From: an uncultured Clostridia bacterium
Lineage (GTDB): Bacteria > Bacillota > Clostridia > Oscillospirales > Ruminococcaceae
NCBI GenBank assembly: GCA_947625125.1
Contig: CANQNF010000027.1
Span: 1-36,716, forward strand
Length of the DNA: 36,716 bases
Reading direction: 5' to 3'
The notes under the pieces are model-generated. The model was not told the DNA's origin and searched no databases. It saw only the letters and a list, made by a program, of their open reading frames with translations. Below, piece after piece: positions 6,958 through 13,890 of the stretch (the stretch's first letter is position 1; each line of letters begins with the position of its first letter). The position numbers were made by a program, and so were the translations under genes.

Positions 6958-7386
6958 TTAGTTGTCCCGATACTTTTCTGATTTTAACATTTGCTTCATT
7001 TCGCCGCGAATCTCGCACAAATCTGATTCGTCAAGAGATAGAAGCATTGTAACGGTATCGGTAAGAGATTTGCCAAAACTCGCTTGAAATACTTCAAGCG
7101 CAGAAACTTTTGATTGAATTGATTCGGTATCAAGCTTCTGATCGAATTCTTCCCATCCCATAAGCCTTCCGACTGGCACACAAAGAGCGTCGGCAAGCGC
7201 TGAAATTTTTGAAGCAGGAAGATCGCTTTTACCCGCTTCGATTTTGTTAATCGAAGAACGGGCATATTCAGACGTATAACCAACAAGGTTGGCTAATTCT
7301 TCTTGCGACATTCCCCTTTCGGTTCTGTATTGCCTTACTCTTGCGCCCAATTCCTTCAAAAAGTCTGTTTTGTTGGCTGAACTCAT
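6958..7386 (-). CDS. XRE-family phage repressor
   Basis: The 142-residue protein begins with a Cro/CI-type helix-turn-helix (about residues 10-66: LGARVRQYRTERGMSQEEL... INKIEAGKSDLPASKISALADAL). It ends in a helical, acidic tail (about 85-142) that may mediate dimerisation. No peptidase (LexA-like) domain is visible, so it is not a self-cleaving CI; inactivation must come from elsewhere. The ATG is preceded by AAAGGGGGTGAAC. It is transcribed leftward from a promoter at 7412-7440, opposite to the early operon, which is the usual position of the lysogeny repressor. Confidence 0.88.
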   Translation of the reverse strand: MSSANKTDFLKELGARVRQYRTERGMSQEELANLVGYTSEYARSSINKIEAGKSDLPASKISALADALCVPVGRLMGWEEFDQKLDTESIQSKVSALEVFQASFGKSLTDTVTMLLSLDESDLCEIRGEMKQMLKSEKYRDN

Positions 7387-7411
7387 ACAAGTTCACCCCC
7401 TTTCAAGAGCT

Positions 7412-7440
7412 ATTATAACACACGGTGGAAAGAAAATCAA
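7412..7440 (-). promoter_or_regulatory. Leftward (repressor) promoter with operator
   Basis: On the minus strand TTGATT (7440-7435), a 17-base spacer and TATAAT (7417-7412) form a clear promoter for the repressor. Its spacer contains TTCCACCGTGTG, almost the same as TTCCACAGTGTG in the spacer of the opposing promoter at 7471-7499. The whole unit is nearly mirror-symmetric with that promoter, so one protein probably controls both. Confidence 0.75.
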
Positions 7441-7470
7441 CTTTTTTGTAAAATTTTTTTCAAAAAAGTG

Positions 7471-7499
7471 TTGACTTTTATTCCACAGTGTGATATAAT
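7471..7499 (+). promoter_or_regulatory. Rightward early promoter with operator
   Basis: TTGACT (7471-7476), a 17-base spacer and TATAAT (7494-7499) drive the early operon that starts at 7568. The spacer holds TTCCACAGTGTG, which matches the operator in the repressor promoter. A third site, the palindrome TGTGGA...TCCACA at 7506-7524, lies just downstream of the start point. This is a standard CI/Cro-type switch, seen directly in the bases. Confidence 0.8.
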
Positions 7500-7505
7500 C
7501 TTGAA

Positions 7506-7524
7506 TGTGGAAAGGAAATCCACA
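7506..7524. promoter_or_regulatory. Third operator-like palindrome
   Basis: TGTGGA and TCCACA form a 6-bp inverted repeat around AAGGAAA, sharing the TCCACA core with the operators inside the two divergent promoters. It lies at about the +1 to +20 region of the early transcript, suited to a roadblock or cooperative repressor site. Confidence 0.55.
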
Positions 7525-7567
7525 AAACAACGCTACGGCAATAGCGATTTTGAAAGGATGAAGCGAC

Positions 7568-7864
7568 ATGGAAAACAAGGGTTACACGGTAGAATGTTTC
7601 AGTCACAATTACATCACACTTGAGTGGAACGGTGAATTTATTTTTTGCTTGGATAATTGCACAATGTACGCGGAAGAAATAATACACCGTATCGAAGCAA
7701 GAACACACATGAAATTCCGGGATATTCCGATTAAAGGGCGCAAGGACGATTTCAGCGGATTAACCTTCTTTACAGGTGGTTGGAAGCGTGACTTCTGGAA
7801 TGAATTCCCCGATGAAGAAGAAATCAAAAGCTATATGAACTTGAAGAAGGGGATAGTAAAATGA
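7568..7864 (+). CDS. Hypothetical early protein, 98 residues
   Basis: First gene of the early operon, with TTGAAAGGATGAAG before the ATG. The 98-residue product (MENKGYTVECFSHNYITLEWNGEF...) looks like a small alpha/beta protein with no recognisable motif. Its stop overlaps the start of the SprT-like gene (ATGA), so the two are coupled. As the gene nearest the operator it could be an anti-repressor or early regulator, but nothing in the sequence proves this. Confidence 0.7.
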   Translation: MENKGYTVECFSHNYITLEWNGEFIFCLDNCTMYAEEIIHRIEARTHMKFRDIPIKGRKDDFSGLTFFTGGWKRDFWNEFPDEEEIKSYMNLKKGIVK

Positions 7865-8523
7865 ATGAACAAAGCTTAAAACCCGTGATTGAACAGCTTG
7901 AAAAATTATTTTCAACATTCAATAGCAAGTTCTTCAACGATGAACTTCAAAAGCCGGTTATCACAGTAAGCCCGGACACTACAAAAGGCGCTTATGGGTG
8001 GTGTACTGCATGGCGTAGTTGGAGTAACCACGAACCAAAAGATTTCGTCAATATGACACCGGAAGAAGTTGAAGCGGCGAAGAATGAAGGATTCTACGAA
8101 ATAAATCTTTGCGCTGAACATCTTGCAAGACCTTTTAACGAAATATGCGAAACGTTGATTCACGAAATGGTTCATCTTCTGAACATTCAGAACGGGGTAC
8201 AAGATACAAGCCGATCCGGAAGCTATCACAATAAGAAATACAAAGAGATCGCCGAACAACATGGTTTGATTGCAGAGAAAACCCCGAAATACGGATATAG
8301 CAAGACAACATTAAACGAAGCGGCTAAAATCTTCGTTGAAAGCTTACAGGAAAAGAAATATGAGCTTTACAGGCGCAAGGAATTCAAGGGCGTTGGAAGT
8401 AAAAAGTCAAGTTCTTCAAGCCGAAAATACGTTTGCCCGATGTGCGGTTGCATTATCCGGGCAACCAAAGAAGTTCACGTCATTTGTGGCGATTGTGAAG
8501 TTGAATTTGAAGAAGAAAAGTAA
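7861..8523 (+). CDS. SprT-like zinc metalloprotein
   Basis: The 220-residue protein carries the SprT/SprT-like zinc-peptidase motif: HEMVH (His101, Glu102, His105) in LIHEMVHLLN, with a downstream His123 in SGSYHNKKY as the probable third ligand. It also has a C-terminal zinc ribbon (CPMCG 192-196, CGDC 209-212). In eukaryotes the related SPRTN cuts DNA-protein crosslinks. Phage members are common near early genes and may process proteins on DNA (inference). The four bases shared with the previous gene indicate coupled translation. All catalytic residues are present, so it is probably active. Confidence 0.88.
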   Translation: MNEQSLKPVIEQLEKLFSTFNSKFFNDELQKPVITVSPDTTKGAYGWCTAWRSWSNHEPKDFVNMTPEEVEAAKNEGFYEINLCAEHLARPFNEICETLIHEMVHLLNIQNGVQDTSRSGSYHNKKYKEIAEQHGLIAEKTPKYGYSKTTLNEAAKIFVESLQEKKYELYRRKEFKGVGSKKSSSSSRKYVCPMCGCIIRATKEVHVICGDCEVEFEEEK

Positions 8524-8524
8524 A

Positions 8525-8556
8525 TAAGCGGCTGACCTATCGGCGCGACGGGGAGA
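8525..8556 (+). repeat. Repeated leader element, copy 1
   Basis: TAAGCGGCTGACCTATCGGC and the following GACGGGGAGAAA are repeated almost exactly at 8854-8888. Both copies start right after a stop codon and end in or next to a ribosome binding site for the next small gene. This may be a duplicated translation-control element or a trace of gene-cassette duplication. Confidence 0.6.
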
Positions 8557-8570
8557 AAAGAGGAAATACA

Positions 8571-8852
8571 ATGAAAATTTGTGAAATCATGAATAAAGAC
8601 ATTACGATGACTTGGAGCATGGAAAGCGTTCGGGCGGCGTGTATCTTTTATGATCTGTATACTTCGGGGGATTGTGAAGAATATGACAGAATGCTGACAT
8701 ACGTCGGCGAACACGAATTCCCGACAACAAAAGATATTGAATGGGTTTGTAATGACATTTATTTTCATTCTAACAAATCCGTTGTTGAATCGGTTGAATC
8801 GGTGCTTTGGTGCATTTTAAGACGTGGAATAACATTACAACCCAAAGATTAA
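8571..8852 (+). CDS. Hypothetical early protein, 93 residues
   Basis: The ATG at 8571 follows AGAGGAAATACA. The 93-residue product (MKICEIMNKDITMTWSMESVRAACIFYDLYTSGDCEEYDRML...) is acidic and predicted mostly helical. No domain is recognised. It is flanked on both sides by copies of the same 30-base leader element (8525 and 8854), so it may be a mobile or duplicated early-gene cassette. Confidence 0.7.
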   Translation: MKICEIMNKDITMTWSMESVRAACIFYDLYTSGDCEEYDRMLTYVGEHEFPTTKDIEWVCNDIYFHSNKSVVESVESVLWCILRRGITLQPKD

Positions 8853-8853
8853 A

Positions 8854-8888
8854 TAAAGCGGCTGTCCTATCGGCAAGACGGGGAGAAA
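8854..8888 (+). repeat. Repeated leader element, copy 2
   Basis: Second copy of the element at 8525-8556, with four or five differences. It again sits between a stop codon and the ribosome binding site of the next gene. Confidence 0.6.
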
Positions 8889-8900
8889 GTGAGAAATGAT

Positions 8901-9083
8901 ATGACGTTCGCAGAATTCAAAAGAACACACGATGGGGGTATACACGGGGTTGCAACAGAGAACATACACGGCTTTTGTAAAAAAGGTGATAGAATATGGA
9001 AAAACTGCGATAACTTTATAGTTGTTGAAGTTTTATATCAGCCGTTGAATGGAATTTACACTGTATTTTTGAAAGCACACTGA
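8901..9083 (+). CDS. Hypothetical early protein, 60 residues
   Basis: MTFAEFKRTHDGGIHGVATENIHGFCKKGDRIWKN... is a small beta-rich protein that resembles no family I know. A GTG at 8889 would add four residues, but it is only three bases after GGGGAGAAA, so I prefer the ATG at 8901. It is part of the early operon. Confidence 0.6.
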   Translation: MTFAEFKRTHDGGIHGVATENIHGFCKKGDRIWKNCDNFIVVEVLYQPLNGIYTVFLKAH

Positions 9084-9104
9084 ATATAAAGGAGATTGAC
9101 CACA

Positions 9105-9380
9105 ATGATTAAGTTTTACAAGACCATCAACCCGCACACCGAACAGGTTGCAGACCCCGAAGATATTGTCAGCGTTCGGAATGTAGAAACCAAAGAAACA
9201 CTTGGCTTTGTCACCTTTTCCGAATTCGCGATTGCAAACAACCTTGTCACCGTCGAAGGCAACAGAAGCGGCGTTCCGTGTGGGTGCTATCTGGTTATCG
9301 AAAAATCGGGCGATTGCAAATCTTTCCCCGATAGGGAAACCGCAAAACAGTATTGCGAAAAGAGGTGGGCGAAATGCTGA
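9105..9380 (+). CDS. Hypothetical early protein, 91 residues
   Basis: The start is the ATG at 9105, ten bases after AAGGAG; a TTG at 9096 is too close to that site. The product (MIKFYKTINPHTEQVADPEDIVSVRNVETKE...) is a small beta-rich protein ending in a cysteine-containing tail (CGCYLVIEKSGDC, YCEKRWAKC). No family is recognised. Its stop codon overlaps the start of the next gene (ATGCTGA), so they are coupled. Confidence 0.65.
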   Translation: MIKFYKTINPHTEQVADPEDIVSVRNVETKETLGFVTFSEFAIANNLVTVEGNRSGVPCGCYLVIEKSGDCKSFPDRETAKQYCEKRWAKC

Positions 9381-9604
9381 ATAACGAACAGAATATTCAA
9401 TTCATGAATGATAAACGACGCATTGGAGCGCAAAATCGTCTTAATACCGCTGTAAAACAAATTCAAGAAAGCGTGAAATCCGATGGAAGCGCCGAATATT
9501 ATTTAACAGTTCTTCCATGGTATTTGAAAGAATTAGAAAGAGCGTATGAAAATCTTTCTCTTGTAGAAGCAAGAGTTGAAGCTGAAATTTTGGGGAGAAT
9601 TTAA
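9374..9604 (+). CDS. Hypothetical early protein, helical, 76 residues
   Basis: Starts at the ATG at 9374, overlapping the previous stop and preceded by AGAGGTGGG. The 76-residue product (MLNNEQNIQFMNDKRRIGAQNRL...) is predicted almost entirely helical, with a heptad-like C-terminal half. It may be a small coiled-coil adaptor. Function unknown. Confidence 0.65.
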   Translation: MLNNEQNIQFMNDKRRIGAQNRLNTAVKQIQESVKSDGSAEYYLTVLPWYLKELERAYENLSLVEARVEAEILGRI

Positions 9605-9607
9605 AAG

Positions 9608-9811
9608 ATGAACAAACTTGAACAAGAAATTGCAAGAACTTATAACGTTTTAGATGTTGAACGGGCAAGCTTGCAGAATCATACAGACATAGAAGCTTGG
9701 TACAAAGGCGGATTTATAAACGGCGAAGAAAAGAATCTTTTGCACGTTTACAACATTCGATTATACAGAAAATTCAGCGCTGATCGGGGCGATTGCCCCG
9801 CCTTAATGTAG
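9608..9811 (+). CDS. Hypothetical early protein, 67 residues
   Basis: Four bases after the previous gene, with GGGGAG upstream. MNKLEQEIARTYNVLDVERASLQNHTDIEAW... is helical and unassigned. The 3' end of the coding sequence contains a perfect CGGGGC-GATT-GCCCCG hairpin (9785-9800), which could slow degradation of the upstream mRNA or reduce read-through. No T-run follows it. Confidence 0.6.
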   Translation: MNKLEQEIARTYNVLDVERASLQNHTDIEAWYKGGFINGEEKNLLHVYNIRLYRKFSADRGDCPALM

Positions 9812-9872
9812 CCGAAGACGGTCACAAGCCCGTTAAATACAGAGTGAGGTAAAAACGAAAGGGGGTCATAAA

Positions 9873-10088
9873 ATGACGAATGTTGAACTGCTTAAGAAGA
9901 AAATCGCGGATTCTGGGCTTAAAATCGCCTACATTACCGAAAACCTTGGGATCAGCTATCAGGGATTTTCAAGGAAGGCGAACGGCGAAACTGAGTTCAA
10001 GGCATCTGAAATTTCAATTATGCGGCGGTTGTTGAATTTGACAGCCGAAGAAACAGAAGAAATTTTTTTTGCCGGGAATGTGGATTGA
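9873..10088 (+). CDS. Small DNA-binding protein, Cro/DUF739-like
   Basis: The 71-residue protein (MTNVELLKKKIADSGLKIAYITENLGISYQGFSRKANGE...) is a single lambda-repressor-type helix-turn-helix, as in the DUF739/Cro-like phage proteins. AAAGGGGGTC precedes the ATG. It probably binds operators in the lysogeny switch or an early promoter, acting as the lytic counterpart of the repressor at 6958-7386. That role is inferred from fold and position. Confidence 0.72.
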   Translation: MTNVELLKKKIADSGLKIAYITENLGISYQGFSRKANGETEFKASEISIMRRLLNLTAEETEEIFFAGNVD

Positions 10089-10117
10089 TATTCCACTTTA
10101 TGAAAGGAGCTGATATT

Positions 10118-10318
10118 TTGAAAAAGGTGATCGAAACTTGCATTGATCGTGTGCTTGAATTTGATTCTGGCGATGAAGCAGCCGCGTACATTGAAGGACT
10201 TCGGAACAAGAAGAAAAGCTTCAATGTTCTATGGCGAACGAAAGAGGAAAACGGCAAATTTCTTCTTCGTATTCAAGAGCAATACAACACTTCGCCGATG
10301 ATCTCAAACAGGGGGTGA
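10118..10318 (+). CDS. Hypothetical early protein, 66 residues
   Basis: The frame is open from 10085, but the good site GAAAGGAGC lies at 10102-10110, so the TTG at 10118 is the likely start. The product ([32 protein letters not shown]...) has a helical first half and a beta-rich second half. No family is recognised. It is followed four bases later by the zinc-ribbon gene. Confidence 0.6.
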   Translation: MKKVIETCIDRVLEFDSGDEAAAYIEGLRNKKKSFNVLWRTKEENGKFLLRIQEQYNTSPMISNRG

Positions 10319-10322
10319 ATTA

Positions 10323-10499
10323 TTGAATTGTCCGTTTTGCGGATTCAATAACACGCGGGTGATTGATTCCCGACACGAACACGGAACAACGCGCCGTCGC
10401 CGACAATGCGAAAAATGCGGAAAGAGATTTTCAACCCGCGAAGAAGTCATTGAGGAAAAAAGAAAGGATGAACGAAAATGGATTTTTGTAAAAAATTAG
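10323..10499 (+). CDS. Free-standing NrdR-type zinc ribbon, 58 residues
   Basis: A TTG at 10323 preceded by GGGGGTGAATTA opens a 58-residue frame. Residues 1-45 match the N-terminal zinc ribbon of NrdR: CPFCG (3-7), VIDSR (13-17), [17 protein letters not shown] (24-40), with Cys3, Cys6, Cys29 and Cys32 as ligands. Full-length NrdR (about 150 residues) represses ribonucleotide reductase genes and has an ATP-cone after the ribbon. Here the ATP-cone is missing and the protein stops after a charged helix. It may bind NrdR boxes without responding to nucleotides, or serve as a general DNA-binding protein. It overlaps the next gene by 22 bases. Confidence 0.75.
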   Translation: MNCPFCGFNNTRVIDSRHEHGTTRRRRQCEKCGKRFSTREEVIEEKRKDERKWIFVKN

Positions 10500-10909
10500 T
10501 TGGGTTGATGCAGTCAACAGGAATATCCCAAACAAAGCTACATCAATTAACCGGAATCGGCAAATCTTCAATCAGTCAGTATCTTTCGGGAAAAAACGAA
10601 CCTTCGGAAGACAGGAAGCGCGAAATTGCGCGGGCGTTGGGTGTGGCAGAAGACTACTTTTCCAAATTCGATCCCGTTCTGACTATTCAGCGCAACAACG
10701 TTTTTAATTTACCCGTTCCGGAAGCGGCGAAATTGATGGGGAAATCAAAGGAATTTGTGGCGCAAGGTTTACGCGATGGCGTGTTCCCGTTCGGATATGC
10801 CGTTAAAATGACCGAATGGAGCTACTATATTTCATCGGTCAAATTCACCGAATACACCGGGATTCAGATCCCCGGAACGGAAGGAGTGATAGCGAATGGC
10901 GCGATATAA
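10478..10909 (+). CDS. XRE-type DNA-binding protein with second C-terminal DNA-binding-like region
   Basis: Residues 1-62 form a clear helix-turn-helix of the XRE family ([22 protein letters not shown]). Residues about 75-125 ([32 protein letters not shown]) resemble the excisionase/MerR-like winged helix. The 143-residue protein is thus a two-headed DNA-binding protein. It lies in the early operon and may regulate replication genes or excision. AAAGGATG precedes the ATG. Confidence 0.78.
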   Translation: MDFCKKLVGLMQSTGISQTKLHQLTGIGKSSISQYLSGKNEPSEDRKREIARALGVAEDYFSKFDPVLTIQRNNVFNLPVPEAAKLMGKSKEFVAQGLRDGVFPFGYAVKMTEWSYYISSVKFTEYTGIQIPGTEGVIANGAI

Positions 10910-11114
10910 AGAATTTGAAGCCCCGGCGTATTTACTTAGTAAGTATGTTGAAAATGTTCAAAAGCCGAAAGAGGATCAAGACGATATACCAACTTTTCTT
11001 AAAGATGTGCTTAGAGAATATTACGACATGAGAGTGATTGAAGATGAAGAATGGTTTATCGCTCGTAATGATTACCGCGGGTGTGAGGTCAGAATCAAGA
11101 AAAAGAAAGTATAG
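10896..11114 (+). CDS. Hypothetical early protein, 72 residues
   Basis: Overlaps the previous gene by 14 bases and is preceded by GGAAGGAG. The product ([24 protein letters not shown]...) is acidic in the middle and basic at the end. It shares the pattern AYLLxKYVxN with TYLLEKYIKL of the next gene, so the two may be diverged duplicates. Function unknown. Confidence 0.65.
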   Translation: MARYKEFEAPAYLLSKYVENVQKPKEDQDDIPTFLKDVLREYYDMRVIEDEEWFIARNDYRGCEVRIKKKKV

Positions 11115-11130
11115 ATAAGGGGGTATATAC

Positions 11131-11334
11131 TTGAACGAACTCGGAACTGCTACATACTTGTTAGAAAAATATATCAAGTTATGTGATTCAGATTCGCCCG
11201 ATTCCGAAAGCAAAAAAGAGCTTATAAAAGAGATTCTGAAAGAGCGTTTCGGGCTGAACTTCGCGGAATCCGCGACAGAATACCGCATTTTCAATAGCGT
11301 AACCGGAATAACCATACCAAAACAGAGGAAGTAA
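11131..11334 (+). CDS. Hypothetical early protein, 67 residues
   Basis: TTG start after GATAAGGGGGTATATAC. The product (MNELGTATYLLEKYIKLCDSDSPD...) is acidic and helical and weakly resembles its upstream neighbour. No domain is recognised. It is the last small gene before the replication module. Confidence 0.6.
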   Translation: MNELGTATYLLEKYIKLCDSDSPDSESKKELIKEILKERFGLNFAESATEYRIFNSVTGITIPKQRK

Positions 11335-11364
11335 AAAATAAGTGTAGAAAGTGAGTGTATAAAA

Positions 11365-11922
11365 ATGAAAATAACTTTATATGCGGCTGATTTTGACGCA
11401 ATTATGAAAGCTTGCAAAAATTCTATCATTCAGAACAATTCAAGGGAAATTCTTAAAAGAATTCAGTTTTACAGCGACGGTAAAAGGTGCTGGGCTACAG
11501 CATTAAACGGTATGACTTCTATCACGTTGTCCGTTCCGGTCGCGGCGCAGGACGAAGAAGCGACGATCTGCATTCCCGTCATGAAGGTTGTTGGGCGTAA
11601 GGCTAAAGTGGTTGTTATTGAAAAGGACGGCGGCAAAATAACGGTAACAGCCGGATTTGAAAGTACCGTTTTCCCGGAAATTTCCGACAGTGACAGAGAT
11701 TTCCCGGATCATCGCCAGTTCTATCCCCGCGGAAGCGCACAAGCCGAAATGTATTTTAATTCGGATCGGCTTCGTGACATTTTCGCGAATCTTCCGGCGA
11801 ACATTACGTTAAAGCTTTCATTCCGTGGCGGGAAAATACCGCTTGTAATTGAAAGCAGCCCCGAATCCCAAAACACTTTGAAGGCGTTGATAATGCCGGT
11901 AAGACCGAAAAACGAATGGTAA
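11365..11922 (+). CDS. DnaN-like sliding clamp, short form
   Basis: The 185-residue protein follows the beta-clamp pattern. Residues 1-117 read like one whole clamp domain: a helix, then REILKRIQFYSDGKRCWATALNGM, matching the DnaN 'RPIL...L.ATDGHRLA' block, ending FPDHRQFYP, like FPDYxRVIP. Residues about 124-185 read like a shortened last domain ending LIMPVRP, like the DnaN end. Bacterial DnaN is about 370 residues with three domains, so this is half size. It probably tethers the phage polymerase at 17277 to DNA. The oligomeric state would have to differ from the bacterial dimer. Assignment is by eye. Confidence 0.6.
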   Translation: MKITLYAADFDAIMKACKNSIIQNNSREILKRIQFYSDGKRCWATALNGMTSITLSVPVAAQDEEATICIPVMKVVGRKAKVVVIEKDGGKITVTAGFESTVFPEISDSDRDFPDHRQFYPRGSAQAEMYFNSDRLRDIFANLPANITLKLSFRGGKIPLVIESSPESQNTLKALIMPVRPKNEW

Positions 11923-13196
11923 AACTGTATCAGCATCAAAAAACCGCGCTTGAAAAAACCAAAGACCGAAACCGGGTAGCATATTATCTTGATATGGGCT
12001 TGGGGAAAACGTTTGTAGGCTCGGAGAAAATCAAAGCACTACACGCAAAAACAAATCTTTTGATTTGCCAAAAGTCGAAAATTCAAGATTGGATTGAACA
12101 CTTCAATACATACTATCCCGAATATACGATTATAAATTTGCGCGGAAAAGGCGCGGTTGATGCCTTTGTAGATTCGCAAGGTAAGCAGGAAGCGATTGGA
12201 ATTATCAATTACGATTTGGTGTATATCAGACCGACGCTTCTAAATCTGAAAGATTTCACGCTGATTCTCGATGAATCTTCAATAATTCAAAACGAAACTA
12301 CAAAACGCGCTAAATTTGTTCTAAAGCTGAATCCGCTGAACGTTATTCTTCTATCCGGTACGCCTACGGCGGGTAAATACGAAAAATTGTGGTCGCAGCT
12401 TCATCTTCTGGGGTGGACGATAAGCAAAGATTTGTATTGGAAACAGTATGTAGATGAACAATGGTACGAAGATAAAGAAAGCGGATTCAGAAGATCGTTC
12501 GTAGCAGGATATAAAAACGTTGACAGGCTCAAATACAAGCTTGCGGCGCACGGTGCAATATTCATGAAGTCAGAAGAAGCGCTTGACCTTCCCGAACAGA
12601 ACATAGTCAAGATCAGATCGCCCGTAACCAAAGAATACCGGTCGTTTATGAGAAATTCCATCGTTGAATACAACGGAAAAGAATATATCGGCGATACGGT
12701 TCTGGCAAAACGGTTATATGCTCGTATGCTATGCAGCTATCTGAATCCCGACAAAGTGGCAGCATTCCGGGATCTGGTTGAATCCACAGAAGATCGGCTA
12801 ATTGTGTTCTACAACTTCAACGAAGAACTGAATGTTTTGAAAGATTCGATCTTGGAACTTGAAAGACCGTTGTCTTTCGTGAATGGCAAAGACAAAGATT
12901 TGACAGCTTATGAGGAACACGAAGATTCGATAACATTTGTTCAGTATCAAGCAGGTGCGATGGGCTTAAATCTTCAAAAAGCAAACAAAGTAATATACTT
13001 TTCGCTTACTGATAAAAGTGAATTGTTTGAACAATCAAAAAAGAGGATTCACAGGATCGGGCAAGAAAAGCCGTGTTTCTATTACTATATGATTTGCCCC
13101 GGTTCTATCGAAGAAGCGATCCTTGAAACCTTACAAATGAGAAAGGACTATACCGATGAACTATTCAAAGAATATCAAAAGAACTTCTATGGTTAG
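11916..13196 (+). CDS. SNF2-family DNA helicase/translocase
   Basis: The 426-residue protein is a compact superfamily 2 ATPase of the SNF2 group. Motif I is DMGLGKT (residues 26-32), motif II is DESS (119-122), motif III is SGTP (147-150), and motif VI lies in QSKKRIHRIGQ (373-383). These small phage SNF2 proteins usually sit between clamp/nuclease genes and the polymerase, and probably remodel DNA or strip proteins during replication. The start overlaps the clamp-like gene by seven bases. No DNA-binding extra domain is visible. Confidence 0.92.
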   Translation: MVKLYQHQKTALEKTKDRNRVAYYLDMGLGKTFVGSEKIKALHAKTNLLICQKSKIQDWIEHFNTYYPEYTIINLRGKGAVDAFVDSQGKQEAIGIINYDLVYIRPTLLNLKDFTLILDESSIIQNETTKRAKFVLKLNPLNVILLSGTPTAGKYEKLWSQLHLLGWTISKDLYWKQYVDEQWYEDKESGFRRSFVAGYKNVDRLKYKLAAHGAIFMKSEEALDLPEQNIVKIRSPVTKEYRSFMRNSIVEYNGKEYIGDTVLAKRLYARMLCSYLNPDKVAAFRDLVESTEDRLIVFYNFNEELNVLKDSILELERPLSFVNGKDKDLTAYEEHEDSITFVQYQAGAMGLNLQKANKVIYFSLTDKSELFEQSKKRIHRIGQEKPCFYYYMICPGSIEEAILETLQMRKDYTDELFKEYQKNFYG

Positions 13197-13890
13197 AAGA
13201 ATTTTAATTTCGTGGCTTGCGATCGCGATTCTATTTACCGCTATCGGCTTCGGGTGCGGATTTGGGATCAAGGCGATTCAGGCGAAGAAATCCGTTGAAA
13301 CGATCGTTCCGGAAGACCCAACGCCGATCCCGGAAGTGGAAACGCCCACGGAAACGCCCACGGAAACGATCATATATGGCAAGCTCGACGGGCGAATTTT
13401 TGAAGCGGAATTACCCGAAGAATACGCCGGAAACGTTGCCGAATTTGTTCCGCTCGATCTACCGATTGATTCAGACTTGCAAGAATTTATTTATTATCTT
13501 TCCGAAGCTTACGATATTGATTATTCGTTGGTTCTGGCGATTATCCGCAAAGAAAGCAATTTCAAAATCGACGTGATGAGCGATACCGAAGGTTACGGGC
13601 TAATGCAGGTAAATGAAATCAATCACGAAAAACTTGCCGAACAGCTTGGGATTACTGATTTTCTTGAACCTTATGACAATATCCGCGCCGGAATGTTTCT
13701 TCTTCGGAAGCTGTTTGAAAAGTACAAAACCCCGGATAAGGTTTTAATGGCGTATCACTTGGGCGAAACAGGCGCAAGAAAATTGTGGGATCAGGGCGTT
13801 TTTGAAATTAACTATTCAAAATGTATATTTGAATTTCAAGCGGAATATACCGCTGAAATAGAAAGGAGCAAAAATAATGATCAAATGTAA
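13156..13890 (+). CDS. Membrane-anchored lytic transglycosylase (SLT family)
   Basis: The 244-residue protein has a basic N-terminus and one transmembrane helix (about residues 15-37), a Pro/Thr/Glu-rich linker (50-72, with TPTETPTET repeats) and an SLT domain (about 105-240). The catalytic Glu133 lies in RKESNF, followed by GLMQ (148-151) and AYHLGE (199-204). It would cleave peptidoglycan glycan strands outside the membrane. I chose the ATG at 13156 because GAAAGGA lies eight bases upstream, even though it overlaps the helicase by 41 bases. A cell-wall enzyme inside a replication operon is unusual. Confidence 0.88.
   Translation: MNYSKNIKRTSMVRRILISWLAIAILFTAIGFGCGFGIKAIQAKKSVETIVPEDPTPIPEVETPTETPTETIIYGKLDGRIFEAELPEEYAGNVAEFVPLDLPIDSDLQEFIYYLSEAYDIDYSLVLAIIRKESNFKIDVMSDTEGYGLMQVNEINHEKLAEQLGITDFLEPYDNIRAGMFLLRKLFEKYKTPDKVLMAYHLGETGARKLWDQGVFEINYSKCIFEFQAEYTAEIERSKNNDQM

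Noticed and set aside
10323-10499. Full NrdR regulator
   Set aside because: The frame stops after the zinc ribbon and a short helix, and the following DNA encodes an unrelated DNA-binding protein in another frame. No ATP-cone is present.
13156-13890. Endolysin of the lysis module
   Set aside because: The protein is anchored by a transmembrane helix and has an SLT domain. No holin is adjacent, and the gene lies among replication genes.
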